A stretch of 64,000 nt of DNA. Source: Geothrix sp. SG200 (lineage in GTDB: Bacteria; Acidobacteriota; Holophagae; Holophagales; Holophagaceae). The position numbers were made by a program, and so were the translations under genes. Positions 7,777 to 15,075 of the stretch are shown here, one piece after another. The DNA lies in the NCBI RefSeq assembly GCF_022808935.1, contig NZ_JAKZFR010000006.1, positions 1 through 64,000 on the forward strand, given 5' to 3'. Each line of letters opens with the position of its first letter. The stretch's first letter is position 1. Under the pieces are notes generated by a model. It saw only the letters and a list, made by a program, of their open reading frames with translations, did no database searches and was not told the DNA's origin.

Positions 7777-9377
7777 TATCTCCGCACCTTCCGCAGGATC
7801 TTGCCGGACAGGTCGCGGGCCTCGGGGTGGCCGAGGGCCACGGCGGCCAGGCCGTAGGCGGCCGCACAGGCGCCGATGAGGGGCAGCAACCGCAGGGCCA
7901 GGCCTGCCCGGCGGAACGCATGAGGGGCGTCCATCCCCAAGAGGCCCGCCCCCGCCCAGGCCAGCAGGCCCATGAGGATCGAGGCGGCCAGGGCGTGGAA
8001 GGTGGCCTTCAGGAGGGGGCGCAGGTCCAGGCCCGGCAGGCGCGGGCGCAAGCGCAGCAGGACGCCCAGCAGGCCCGCGAGGCTCGCCAGTCCGTTGGCC
8101 AGGGCCAGGCCGCCGGTGCCCAGGGGGCGCAGCAGGGCGAGGCTCAGGGCCACATTCAGCAGCAGCGTGCCGCCCGCCAGGACCGCGGGCCCCCGGTAGT
8201 CCTTGAGGGCGTAGAGGGCCTGGTTGCCCAGCCGCTGGGCCGCCACGAAGACCAGCCCCACGGATTGGAACACCAGCGTCAGGGCCGTCCAGTCAGAAGC
8301 CGCCGGCGTGTAGGCACCGGTGCGGAAGAGCAGGGCGCAGATGGGCCGCGACAGCACCGCCAGGCCCACGGAAGCCGGCAACACCAGGAGGGCCGAGGCA
8401 GAGATGGACTGGGTGAGGCTCTGATTCAGGCCTGCCCAGTCCTGGGCCTCGGCCTGGCGGGAGAGGGTGGGCAGGCCCGCGGTGGCGAGGCTCATGGCGA
8501 AGAGGCCCAGCACCATCTCGCCCATCATGCCGCTGTTGTAGAGCACCATCTGGGCGCCGTTGGGCAGCAAGGAGGCCAGCATGGCGCTGATGAGGGCGTT
8601 GATGGGATAGATCCCGGCTGCCAGGAGGCCTGGCCCCATGCGGCGCAGGGTCTTGAGCACCCAGGGGTCCCGCAGGTGAAGGCCGAAGGAGAGGCCGAAG
8701 CCCTCCTTCCGGATGGCCGGCAGCAGCACCAGGAGCTGGAGCACGCCCCCGGCCAGCACAGCCAGGGCGCACACGACCGCCACCGTCTCGTAGGGAACTC
8801 GCGCCGAGCGCTCCAGCACGCGGAGCGCCGTCCAGCCGAAGCCGATGAAGGCCACGTTCCAGAAGATCGAGACGGCGGCCGCCAGGGCGAAGCGGTGCCG
8901 CAGGTTCAGCAGGCCCGCGAAGCCCGCCGTGAGGCTCACCAGGGCCAGGTAGGGGAACATGATGCGCCCCAGTTTCGTAGTGAGCTCGCCCTGCGCTTCG
9001 GGGCGCCCCATCATGAGCAGGCCTGCCAGGGGCCCCATGAGCAGCAGTACCAGGACCACGCCCAGCAGCAGGATGGCCAGCAGCGTGCCCAGGAAGCGCG
9101 CCGCCACGGCCCGCATGGCTGCCTCGCCCTCGGCGGTCTCCGCTTCCGCCAGGGTGGGCAGGAAGGCAGCGGTCATGGTGCCCTCGGCCGTGAAGCGGCG
9201 CAGGAGGTTGGGCAGGCGGAAGGCCACGGCATAGGCGTCCGCTGCCGCGCCCGCCCCCAGCACGTGGCTGAGGAAGAAGGTCTGGAGCAGCCCCGTGAGG
9301 CGACTCAGCAGCGTCATGAAGCCCACGACCCCCGCAGAGCGGAGCAGGCTGGGACGGGTGGGGGGCGGCTCGGTCAT
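7776..9377 (-). CDS. murJ: Lipid II flippase MurJ
   Basis: 533 residues with about 14 membrane segments; the MviN/MurJ family is recognisable from LLSRLTGLLQTFFLSHVLG near the N-terminus and RLPNLLRRFTAEGTMTAAFLP. MurJ carries the lipid-linked peptidoglycan precursor across the inner membrane. Start placed at the ATG giving MTEPPPTRPSL; the longer frame upstream runs through the intergenic repeat and the tRNA and cannot be coding. The stop overlaps the terminator shared with the S9 peptidase. Confidence 0.95.
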   Translation of the reverse strand: MTEPPPTRPSLLRSAGVVGFMTLLSRLTGLLQTFFLSHVLGAGAAADAYAVAFRLPNLLRRFTAEGTMTAAFLPTLAEAETAEGEAAMRAVAARFLGTLLAILLLGVVLVLLLMGPLAGLLMMGRPEAQGELTTKLGRIMFPYLALVSLTAGFAGLLNLRHRFALAAAVSIFWNVAFIGFGWTALRVLERSARVPYETVAVVCALAVLAGGVLQLLVLLPAIRKEGFGLSFGLHLRDPWVLKTLRRMGPGLLAAGIYPINALISAMLASLLPNGAQMVLYNSGMMGEMVLGLFAMSLATAGLPTLSRQAEAQDWAGLNQSLTQSISASALLVLPASVGLAVLSRPICALLFRTGAYTPAASDWTALTLVFQSVGLVFVAAQRLGNQALYALKDYRGPAVLAGGTLLLNVALSLALLRPLGTGGLALANGLASLAGLLGVLLRLRPRLPGLDLRPLLKATFHALAASILMGLLAWAGAGLLGMDAPHAFRRAGLALRLLPLIGACAAAYGLAAVALGHPEARDLSGKILRKVRR

Positions 9378-9387
9378 CGTGAGCGTC

Positions 9388-9418
9388 TTTCCTCTGCGCT
9401 CTCCGCGTTGTCTGCGGT
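9388..9418 (-). repeat. Copy of the GCAGAGAACGCGGAG intergenic repeat
   Basis: On the minus strand this reads ACCGCAGACAACGCGGAGAG followed by CGCAGAGGAAA. It matches the copy at 22609-22641 with one mismatch over about 30 bases. It sits just upstream of murJ, between the gene and tRNA-Thr. Two more copies bound the AT-rich islet at 22.6-23.5 kb. Confidence 0.75.
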
Positions 9419-9466
9419 GAAGGAACCGCCTGGGAAGCCGAACCGTGGAACTGGGTCCGGAAAGAC

Positions 9467-9542
9467 TGGAGCCGCTAGTCGGAATTGAACCAACGACCAT
9501 CCGCTTACAAGGCGGGCGCTCTACCAACTGAGCTATAGCGGC
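9467..9542 (-). tRNA. tRNA-Thr (anticodon TGT)
   Basis: 76 nt on the minus strand with an encoded CCA. Acceptor stem GCCGCTA/TAGCGGC, D stem GCTC/GAGC, anticodon loop CTTGTAA (anticodon TGT, reading ACA), T arm GTTGG-TTCAATT-CCGAC and discriminator U. The anticodon stem has an apparent C-A mismatch at its first pair (27-43); the other four pairs are canonical. A possible -10 hexamer TAGACT lies about 11 bases upstream. Confidence 0.96.
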
Positions 9543-9595
9543 ACGAGGTCCAGTCTATCGGGTTTTGCGGCTTTCCTGAACGGCGCCGAGGGAGG

Positions 9596-9640
9596 CTGGG
9601 GCCGAACTTGTTGTTATGGATCCGCGGACGGGGCCCCGCT
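9596..9640. repeat. Direct repeat, copy 1 of 2 (45 bp)
   Basis: CTGGGGCCGAACTTGTTGTT, then ATGGATCCGCGGACG and GGGCCCCGCT. It recurs 89 bases downstream with about five changes. It contains the palindrome TCCGCGGA. It lies in the non-coding gap between tRNA-Thr and the 3' end of accC. Confidence 0.8.
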
Positions 9641-9684
9641 TGTCAAGCGGCCTTCAGTCGCCTGCCTTGCGATCGGCCAGAAGA

Positions 9685-9729
9685 CTGGGGCCGACCTGGT
9701 TGTTATGGATCCGCGGACGGGCCCCCGCT
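9685..9729. repeat. Direct repeat, copy 2 of 2 (45 bp)
   Basis: Second copy of the repeat at 9596-9640, again with TGTTATGGATCCGCGGACGG as its core. No coding capacity is seen; it lies 35 bases after the accC stop (minus-strand sense), so it could form part of the accC 3' untranslated region. Confidence 0.8.
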
Positions 9730-9763
9730 CGGAACGCTGCACGGCAGCGTCCCTCGCGACCCG

Positions 9764-11194
9764 TTAGCGCGGATCCCCGACCGGGTTCCGCTTCAGGTCT
9801 TCCATGAACGTCTCCATCCACTTGGTGGAGAAGGCGCCGGAGATGAAGTCGGGGTGGTCCATGATTCGGCGGTGCAGGGGGGCGGTGGTCTTGATGCCCT
9901 CGATGACCAGGGTGTCCAGGGCGCGGCGCATGCGGGCGATGGCCTCGGTGCGGTCGGCGCCGTAGGCGATGAGCTTGGCCACCATGGAGTCGTAGTGGGG
10001 CGGGATGACTGCGTCCTGGTGCATGGCGGTGTCCACGCGGATGCCGGGGCCGCCGGGGAAGTGCAGGGCGCTGATGCGGCCGGGGCAGGGCGTGAACTTG
10101 AAGGGGTCTTCCGCGTTGATGCGGCACTCGATGGCGTGCCCCTTCTGGATCACGTCCTCCTGGCGGAAGCTGAGCTTCTGGCCGGCGGCGACGCGGAGCT
10201 GTTCCTTCACGATGTCGATGCTTGTCACCAGCTCGGTGACGGGATGCTCCACCTGCACGCGGGTGTTCATCTCCATGAAGAAGAAGTCGCCGCGCTTGTC
10301 GAGGAGGAACTCGATGGTGCCGGCATTGTAGTAGCCCACGGCCCGGGCCGCCTTCACGGCGGTGTCGCAAATGCGCTGGCGCAGTTCCGGCGTCAGCGCC
10401 GCGCTGGGGCTCTCCTCGATGAGCTTCTGGTGGCGGCGCTGGATGGAGCACTCGCGCTCGCCCAGGTGCACCACGTTGCCGAAGAGGTCGCCCATGATCT
10501 GGACTTCGATGTGGCGCGGCTCCAGGAGGTACTTCTCCATGTAGACAGCATCGTCGCCGAAGGCGCTCTTGGCCTCGCTGCGGGCGGTGTTGTAGAGGTC
10601 CGGCAGCTCTTCGGGGGAGTTGACGATGCGCATGCCGCGCCCGCCGCCGCCGGCGCTGGCCTTCACGATGACGGGGTAGCCGATCTGCTCGGCCACCACC
10701 AGGGCCTCCTCCACCGTCTCGATGATGCCGTCGCTGCCGGGCATGAGGGGAACCCCCGCCTCCAGCATGGTGGCCTTGGCCTGGGCCTTGTTGCCCATCT
10801 TCCGGATGATCTCGGCGTTGGGTCCGATGAACGTGATCCCGCAGGCCTGGCAGACTTCCACAAAGTGGGCGTTCTCGCTGAGGAACCCGTAGCCGGGGTG
10901 GATGGCCTCGGCGCCGGTGACCTCTGCGGCGGCGATGACCTGGGGGATGTTCAGGTAGGACTTGGAGGAGGGCGGGGGGCCGATGCACACCTCCTCGTCG
11001 GCAAACCGCACGTGGAGCGCGTTGCGATCGGCCTCGGAGTAGACGGCCACGGTCTGGATGCCCATCTCCTTGCAGGCCAGGATCACGCGGAGCGCGATCT
11101 CGCCGCGGTTGGCGATGAGGATCTTCCTGAACGGCGGCTCGTCCGGCGCGGTGGGTGCGGGCTGCGAGCCCTTGCGCTTGATGGCGGAGGCCAT
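9764..11194 (-). CDS. accC: Acetyl-CoA carboxylase, biotin carboxylase subunit
   Basis: 476 residues. Biotin carboxylase N-domain ([16 protein letters not shown]), ATP-grasp glycine-rich loop [11 protein letters not shown], and the active-site region [14 protein letters not shown] followed by the C-terminal domain. It uses ATP and bicarbonate to carboxylate biotin on AccB, the first half-reaction of fatty acid synthesis. About 20 extra N-terminal residues (basic and proline-rich) precede the conserved start. ATG 11194 lies two bases after the accB stop, showing an accB-accC operon. The large open frame on the opposite strand is a codon-bias shadow. Confidence 0.97.
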   Translation of the reverse strand: MASAIKRKGSQPAPTAPDEPPFRKILIANRGEIALRVILACKEMGIQTVAVYSEADRNALHVRFADEEVCIGPPPSSKSYLNIPQVIAAAEVTGAEAIHPGYGFLSENAHFVEVCQACGITFIGPNAEIIRKMGNKAQAKATMLEAGVPLMPGSDGIIETVEEALVVAEQIGYPVIVKASAGGGGRGMRIVNSPEELPDLYNTARSEAKSAFGDDAVYMEKYLLEPRHIEVQIMGDLFGNVVHLGERECSIQRRHQKLIEESPSAALTPELRQRICDTAVKAARAVGYYNAGTIEFLLDKRGDFFFMEMNTRVQVEHPVTELVTSIDIVKEQLRVAAGQKLSFRQEDVIQKGHAIECRINAEDPFKFTPCPGRISALHFPGGPGIRVDTAMHQDAVIPPHYDSMVAKLIAYGADRTEAIARMRRALDTLVIEGIKTTAPLHRRIMDHPDFISGAFSTKWMETFMEDLKRNPVGDPR

Positions 11195-11196
11195 GG

Positions 11197-11790
11197 CTAA
11201 CCGATCCGGACCGCGAAGAGGCGCTCGCCGTATTCGACGGGGGTGCCGTTCTCCACCAGCACCTTCACGACCTCGCCGGAGACGTCGCACTCGATCTCGT
11301 TCATGAGCTTCATGGCTTCGACGATGCAGAGTGTCTGGCCGGGCTTCACGAAATCGCCGGGGGAGACGTAGGGCGCGGCGGTGGGGTTCGAGGCGCGATA
11401 GAAGGTGCCGACGATGGGGCTGGTGACGTAGTGGATGCCGGGCTCATCCGCGGGGACGGCCGGCTGGGCCGCGGGGACCGCCGCGGCGGGGGAGGGCTGG
11501 GCCGCGGGGACGGCGACCACCATCTGAGGGGCGGCCATGGGGGTGGCCTGGACGACAGGAGCCGGGCCGTCCTTCCGGATGCGGAAGCGCATGTCGCCGG
11601 CTTCGAACTCGAATTCCTGGAAGGGCTCGCGACCCACCAGGGCGATGAGCGCCTTGATCTCCTCCAGGCCCAGGGAGGCGCCGGGGGCGGTCCGGGGGGC
11701 CGCTGCCTTGGGCGTGGCCTTGGAGGGGGCGGCCTTGGGGGCCAGGGCGGGCTTCTTGGCTACAGCGGATTTCTTGCGTGAGGTGCTCAT
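11197..11790 (-). CDS. accB: Biotin carboxyl carrier protein of acetyl-CoA carboxylase
   Basis: 197 residues: a lysine/alanine-rich N-terminus, a helical segment ([12 protein letters not shown]), an Ala/Pro linker of about 35 residues and the C-terminal biotinyl domain with VEAMKLMNE, whose lysine is biotinylated. It carries carboxybiotin from AccC to the carboxyltransferase; the carboxyltransferase genes are not in this window. ATG at 11790 is chosen because GGAG stands five bases before it; a TTG immediately upstream is also in frame. First gene of the accB-accC operon. Confidence 0.96.
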   Translation of the reverse strand: MSTSRKKSAVAKKPALAPKAAPSKATPKAAAPRTAPGASLGLEEIKALIALVGREPFQEFEFEAGDMRFRIRKDGPAPVVQATPMAAPQMVVAVPAAQPSPAAAVPAAQPAVPADEPGIHYVTSPIVGTFYRASNPTAAPYVSPGDFVKPGQTLCIVEAMKLMNEIECDVSGEVVKVLVENGTPVEYGERLFAVRIG

Positions 11791-11829
11791 CAATGCTCCA
11801 ACGGTCGGATCAGGCTGGGGAAGGGAACG

Positions 11830-11858
11830 AGCATAGCAAACCAGCCGGACAGGGTCAG
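11830..11858 (-). promoter_or_regulatory. Predicted promoter of accB-accC
   Basis: Minus strand: CTGACC (11858-11853), 17-base spacer, TATGCT (11835-11830), about 40 bases before the accB ATG. Reasonable but not consensus match; it would place the promoter just after the nusB stop. Confidence 0.35.
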
Positions 11859-11859
11859 G

Positions 11860-12327
11860 TCACGATTCTTCCGGCGGATCGGCGGCCACGGCTTTCTTGC
11901 GCAGCCGGGGGCCGGTTTCTTCGGGGCGGAACTCTTTGCGCGCGGCATCCAGGATGCCGTTGAGGAATTGCGTGCCTTCCTGGTCGCTGAATTCCTTCAC
12001 GATCTCCAGTGCCTCGTTGATGACGATGGGGAAGGGCACTTCCTTGACGTACATCAGCTCGAAGAGCCCCAGGCGCAACAGGTTGCGGTCCACGGCCGCC
12101 ATGCGGTGGATCTTCCAGTGCTCGGCGTATTTGGCCAGCACGTCATCGATCTCCTCCATGTGGCCGTACACGCCGTCCACCAGGCGCCGGGCGTAGTAGA
12201 AGGCATCCCGGTTCAGGTCCTGGATGGCGTAGAACCCGGCGAACACCTGGTCCGGCTGGTAGCCGGTGAGGTCCATGGCGTACAACATCTGAAGGGCGTA
12301 CTCGCGCCCCCGGCGGCGAACTCCCAT
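11860..12327 (-). CDS. nusB: Transcription antitermination factor NusB
   Basis: 155 residues of the all-helical NusB fold, beginning MGVRRRGREYALQMLYAMDL, with the conserved AAVDRNLLRLGLFEL and PIVINEALEIVKEFS segments. NusB binds boxA RNA together with NusE (S10) to support rRNA antitermination. The C-terminal 20 residues are a charged tail beyond the usual end. Its ATG directly abuts the ribH stop; ribH-nusB is a very common bacterial pair. Confidence 0.96.
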   Translation of the reverse strand: MGVRRRGREYALQMLYAMDLTGYQPDQVFAGFYAIQDLNRDAFYYARRLVDGVYGHMEEIDDVLAKYAEHWKIHRMAAVDRNLLRLGLFELMYVKEVPFPIVINEALEIVKEFSDQEGTQFLNGILDAARKEFRPEETGPRLRKKAVAADPPEES

Positions 12328-12816
12328 CTACTTGCGTCCCTTCGTTCCGGCCTTGAGGGCGTGCGCGAGGTCGGCCATCTCGAGGACGCTCTGGGCGGCC
12401 TCCCAGCCCTTGTTGCCCATCTTGGCGCCGGCCCGGTCGATGGCCTGCTCCACGCTGTCGGTGGTCAGCACGCCGAAGGACAGCGGCAGGCCGGTGTCCA
12501 GGGCCACCTGGGCGGCGCCCTTGGTGACCTCGGCGGCGATCATGTCGAAATGGGGCGTGCCTCCGCGGATCACCGAGCCCAGGACGATGACGCCGGCGTA
12601 GCGGCCGCTCTGGGCCGCCAGCTTGGCCGCCTGGGGCAGCTCGAAGCTCCCGGGGACGCGGATGAGGTCCATCTGGTCTTCATGGCCGCCGTGGCGAAGG
12701 ATGCAGTCCTTCGCGCCCTCGATGAGGCGGTCGACGATGAAGTCGTTCCAGCGCGAGGCCACCAGGGCGAAGCGGTCGCCGTCGTGGACGCGGATGTGGC
12801 CCTCAAAGATCCCCAT
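12328..12816 (-). CDS. ribH: 6,7-dimethyl-8-ribityllumazine synthase
   Basis: 162 residues; lumazine synthase motifs include [12 protein letters not shown] at the N-terminus, [18 protein letters not shown] with the catalytic histidine, and [11 protein letters not shown]. It condenses a ribityl-aminopyrimidine with dihydroxybutanone phosphate, the penultimate step of riboflavin synthesis, as a capsid-like oligomer. Start at ATG 12816 after a GGGGGG stretch. No FMN riboswitch is seen upstream. Operon with nusB. Confidence 0.97.
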   Translation of the reverse strand: MGIFEGHIRVHDGDRFALVASRWNDFIVDRLIEGAKDCILRHGGHEDQMDLIRVPGSFELPQAAKLAAQSGRYAGVIVLGSVIRGGTPHFDMIAAEVTKGAAQVALDTGLPLSFGVLTTDSVEQAIDRAGAKMGNKGWEAAQSVLEMADLAHALKAGTKGRK

Positions 12817-12848
12817 GGGAACCCCCCGAAAGGTGGTTGAAGGGGAAG

Positions 12849-12876
12849 AGTCTAACACGGTGCGAGAGCGGGCCAA
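12849..12876 (-). promoter_or_regulatory. Predicted promoter of ribH-nusB
   Basis: Minus strand: TTGGCC (12876-12871), 16-base spacer, TAGACT (12854-12849), 32 bases before the ribH ATG. The same -10 hexamer TAGACT occurs upstream of both tRNA genes in this window. Confidence 0.4.
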
Positions 12877-12930
12877 GTAGAGATTCCGCAGGTCTCTCCC
12901 GCTGCCGTCCTCTCCTCGGAGGGTCTCTTC

Positions 12931-13869
12931 TTATGGATTGAACGGTGACGCCTCCATGAAATCCCAGGCCGCGGCGCCATTCATGGGTGGCGTGAGGATC
13001 CAGGCATTTACGCGGATGAGAAGGGATCGCCCCGTTGCCGCGGCCGAATCCACCTCGGCGCGCCCAGCGCTCGGTGCATCCCACACCACCTCGCCGGTGC
13101 CGGTGAGGTGCAGAAGGTCGCCGCAGTCGAAATCGGGAACCACCAGCCCTAGCCGCGCGTCCACGGCCAGGTTTCCGAATGACTGGAACAGTCCGTTGCC
13201 GGGGTAGTCCGGCAATCGCAGGGTGCGCTCGTCGAGGACTTCCACGAAGCCCGGCTGCCCACCCCGGTGGGAGGTGTCTACCCCGCGATCCGGATGCATC
13301 GTGGCCAGGAAAAGAGTGTCGGCGCCGGTGATGCGGGCTTGTTCCGAGGTTCCGAGGACAAGGCCTGATCGCGATTCCGAAACCGCCTGTATGGCGCCCT
13401 GGGCAGCGGCGGGGGCCCGCCTCTGGATGTATTTGGGGCAATTGGGGAAGGCTTCCTCGACGGTCAGGCGAACCTGATGAGGATCCGACACCGCGACGCG
13501 CCCATTCACCCGAAGTCGCCGCCACGTGACGAGCTCGATGAACAGCGCGCCCAGGGGCTGGCCCACGGAGATCCCCGTCAACAACGGGTTCGCGGGATGA
13601 ACGGGCGCATGCGTCAGATCGAACCCCACCTCAGCTCCGTCCACTGAAACTTCAGCCAAGCCTTCACGACCCATCAGGATCGAGCACCACAGGCGGCCCT
13701 GGCCGTCGGTCCCACCGAGGACGGCCCAGGGCTGACGCGCAACAAAGGGAATGGCCTGAGGCATGACGCGGGGTTGAATCATGCGTCCGTTGAGCACGGC
13801 GGTGTGGCGTTCGCCGGCCCGGGCCTGGACCTTGAGCTCACCTTCATGGAAAGGGCCTGGATGAGTCAT
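12931..13869 (-). CDS. Pyridoxamine 5'-phosphate oxidase-like FMN-binding protein
   Basis: 312 residues made of two related halves of a split-barrel flavin fold. The second half has the typical PPOX signature around HPDRGVDTSHRGGQPGF, where the arginine/serine/histidine cluster contacts flavin phosphate. The family often reduces or detoxifies small molecules using a flavin; it is not the vitamin B6 enzyme itself. Start at ATG 13869 after an exceptionally strong GGAGGAGGAG site. It lies downstream of dsrE on the same strand, 70 bases away, so cotranscription is possible. Substrate unknown. Confidence 0.85.
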   Translation of the reverse strand: MTHPGPFHEGELKVQARAGERHTAVLNGRMIQPRVMPQAIPFVARQPWAVLGGTDGQGRLWCSILMGREGLAEVSVDGAEVGFDLTHAPVHPANPLLTGISVGQPLGALFIELVTWRRLRVNGRVAVSDPHQVRLTVEEAFPNCPKYIQRRAPAAAQGAIQAVSESRSGLVLGTSEQARITGADTLFLATMHPDRGVDTSHRGGQPGFVEVLDERTLRLPDYPGNGLFQSFGNLAVDARLGLVVPDFDCGDLLHLTGTGEVVWDAPSAGRAEVDSAAATGRSLLIRVNAWILTPPMNGAAAWDFMEASPFNP

Positions 13870-13939
13870 GGCTCCTCCTCCTGGGCCCGGCGCCCCGGAA
13901 GGCGTCGGGCCGGTGAATCCTCCGCGGGGTTCGCGTGCC

Positions 13940-14317
13940 TTAGAAGGTCACGAGCCGATAGCCCTTGACGAGGTAGTCACCCAGGCTGATGACCCCGCCC
14001 ACGCCAGGAATCTGCAGATCGCGACCGAGGGGCAGACCTGTGGCCTGGGCCTCCTCCGTGGTGCCGAACACATCGGCGCAACCTCCGCAGATGCCCGCCA
14101 CCTTGTCCTGCACCGCCCGGAAGAGGGGGCCGGCGGGATGGTCGGTCTTGGTCACCTCGGCGGCCCAGCGGGTACCGGCGCCCTGGAAGATGAGGGCGAC
14201 CTCCTCACCGCGCGACTTGAGGTCGTAGGTCAGGAAAAGGGCGTTGAAGAGGCGGCCCAAGGCCTCCTCGGATCCAACCTTGGGATCCGAGAAGAGGACG
14301 ATGGCGGTCTTGGTCAT
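13940..14317 (-). CDS. DsrE family protein
   Basis: 125 residues with the DsrE-like fold: MTKTAIVLFSDPKVGSEEAL opens the Rossmann-type sheet and GICGGCADVFG carries two cysteines in the position often used for sulfur or redox chemistry in this family. Proteins of this kind handle sulfane sulfur or act as small redox partners. It is transcribed away from a TetR-type regulator, and its promoter carries one of two mirror-image operators, so it is probably the regulated target. The specific role is unknown. Confidence 0.85.
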   Translation of the reverse strand: MTKTAIVLFSDPKVGSEEALGRLFNALFLTYDLKSRGEEVALIFQGAGTRWAAEVTKTDHPAGPLFRAVQDKVAGICGGCADVFGTTEEAQATGLPLGRDLQIPGVGGVISLGDYLVKGYRLVTF

Positions 14318-14335
14318 GAGAGACTCCCGGATTAG

Positions 14336-14349
14336 ACCGAACGATCGGT
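14336..14349. promoter_or_regulatory. TetR operator 1, at the dsrE promoter
   Basis: ACCGAACGATCGGT, an imperfect palindrome with 5-bp arms ACCGA/TCGGT. Its reverse complement is exactly the sequence of operator 2 at 14396-14409. It lies at the expected transcription start of dsrE, where a bound repressor would block initiation. Confidence 0.75.
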
Positions 14350-14356
14350 AAAGTCA

Positions 14357-14385
14357 AAGATATGGCCCCCTGAAGTCCGGGTCAA
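14357..14385 (-). promoter_or_regulatory. Predicted promoter of dsrE
   Basis: Minus strand: TTGACC (14385-14380), 17-base spacer, TATCTT (14362-14357). Operator 1 begins 7 bases downstream of the -10, overlapping the start point. Confidence 0.6.
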
Positions 14386-14395
14386 TATGTTTTAG

Positions 14396-14409
14396 ACCGA
14401 TCGTTCGGT
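14396..14409. promoter_or_regulatory. TetR operator 2, upstream of the tetR gene
   Basis: ACCGATCGTTCGGT, the exact reverse complement of operator 1, centred 60 bp from it (almost six helical turns, same face). It ends 13 bases before the regulator's ATG, which fits autorepression. Confidence 0.75.
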
Positions 14410-14422
14410 GTATTTTTTCTCT

Positions 14423-14983
14423 ATGAGCGGCGAGCGATCCACCCGTGAAGGCATTCTTCTGAACCTCCTGGAGGAATTCCGGGAGTGCGGGTTCGACGGG
14501 GTCTCGCTTGCCCGCATTTCCGAGGTGACCGGTCTGGGGCGGGCCAGTCTCTACCACCACTTCCCGGGTGGGAAGGGCGAGATGGCCGAGGCAGTGATGG
14601 CGTTGGCGGCCGACTGGCTGGAAGACCACGTGTTTGTGTCGCTGGACGGACCCGGCGAGCCCGAGGCCCGCCTCGCGGAGGTACTGGCCGCCTTCAACGC
14701 CTTCTACGGCGAAGGCACGAAGTCCTGCCTCCTGGATGTCATGGCCCTGAGGAACCAGCCCGGAGCCCGAGCTTCGGTGAAGCGGATCTTCCAGCGTCTT
14801 GTCCACGGATTCGAGCGCCTGGCATTGGATGCGGGGCACCCTCCAGAGGCCGCCCGGCAGCGGGCCGAGGCGGCCATCGTCGCCATCCAGGGCAGCCTGA
14901 TCGTGGCCAGGGGGCTGGAGGCGCCCGACGTATTCCTCCGGGTGATCGAATCGCTGCGCCGGGACTACCTGCGGATTGTCTGA
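14423..14983 (+). CDS. TetR family transcriptional regulator
   Basis: 186 residues. The N-terminal helix-turn-helix is clear: GFDGVSLARISEVTGLGRAS followed by LYHHFPGGKGEM, the recognition-helix style of the LmrA/YxaF and NemR group. The C-terminal ligand-binding domain contains one cysteine (KSCLLD), of interest because NemR-type members sense electrophiles by cysteine. ATG 14423 is preferred over the in-frame GTG at 14408, because the GTG lies inside operator 2. It probably represses itself and the divergent dsrE gene. Ligand unknown. Confidence 0.9.
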   Translation: MSGERSTREGILLNLLEEFRECGFDGVSLARISEVTGLGRASLYHHFPGGKGEMAEAVMALAADWLEDHVFVSLDGPGEPEARLAEVLAAFNAFYGEGTKSCLLDVMALRNQPGARASVKRIFQRLVHGFERLALDAGHPPEAARQRAEAAIVAIQGSLIVARGLEAPDVFLRVIESLRRDYLRIV

Positions 14984-15029
14984 ATGCCCAGGTCGGCCGG
15001 GGATCCGGTTCAGCCCCAAGCTGCCAATA

Positions 15030-15057
15030 AGAACGCCGACCTGTTGGCCGGCGTTCT
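15030..15057. terminator. Bidirectional terminator between tetR and acnB
   Basis: Stem AGAACGCCG / CGGCGTTCT (9 bp, extended by CC/GG beyond one mismatch) with a TGTT loop. The tetR and acnB genes converge here. Confidence 0.75.
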
Positions 15058-15075
15058 GATCGGGCGAAGCTGAAA

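Noticed and set aside
9608-11200. Long plus-strand open frame of about 530 codons opposite accC
   Set aside because: Antisense shadow of a high-GC gene: Ala/Gly/His/Leu-rich composition without domains. AccC on the other strand is unmistakable. The same applies to the long frames opposite acnB, murJ, the acyl-CoA synthetase, ampG and the kinase.
12817-12930. FMN riboswitch before ribH
   Set aside because: The region is short and lacks the conserved AGGGGCAGGGU / GAUUCCCGACC-type elements; only a promoter-like pair is visible.
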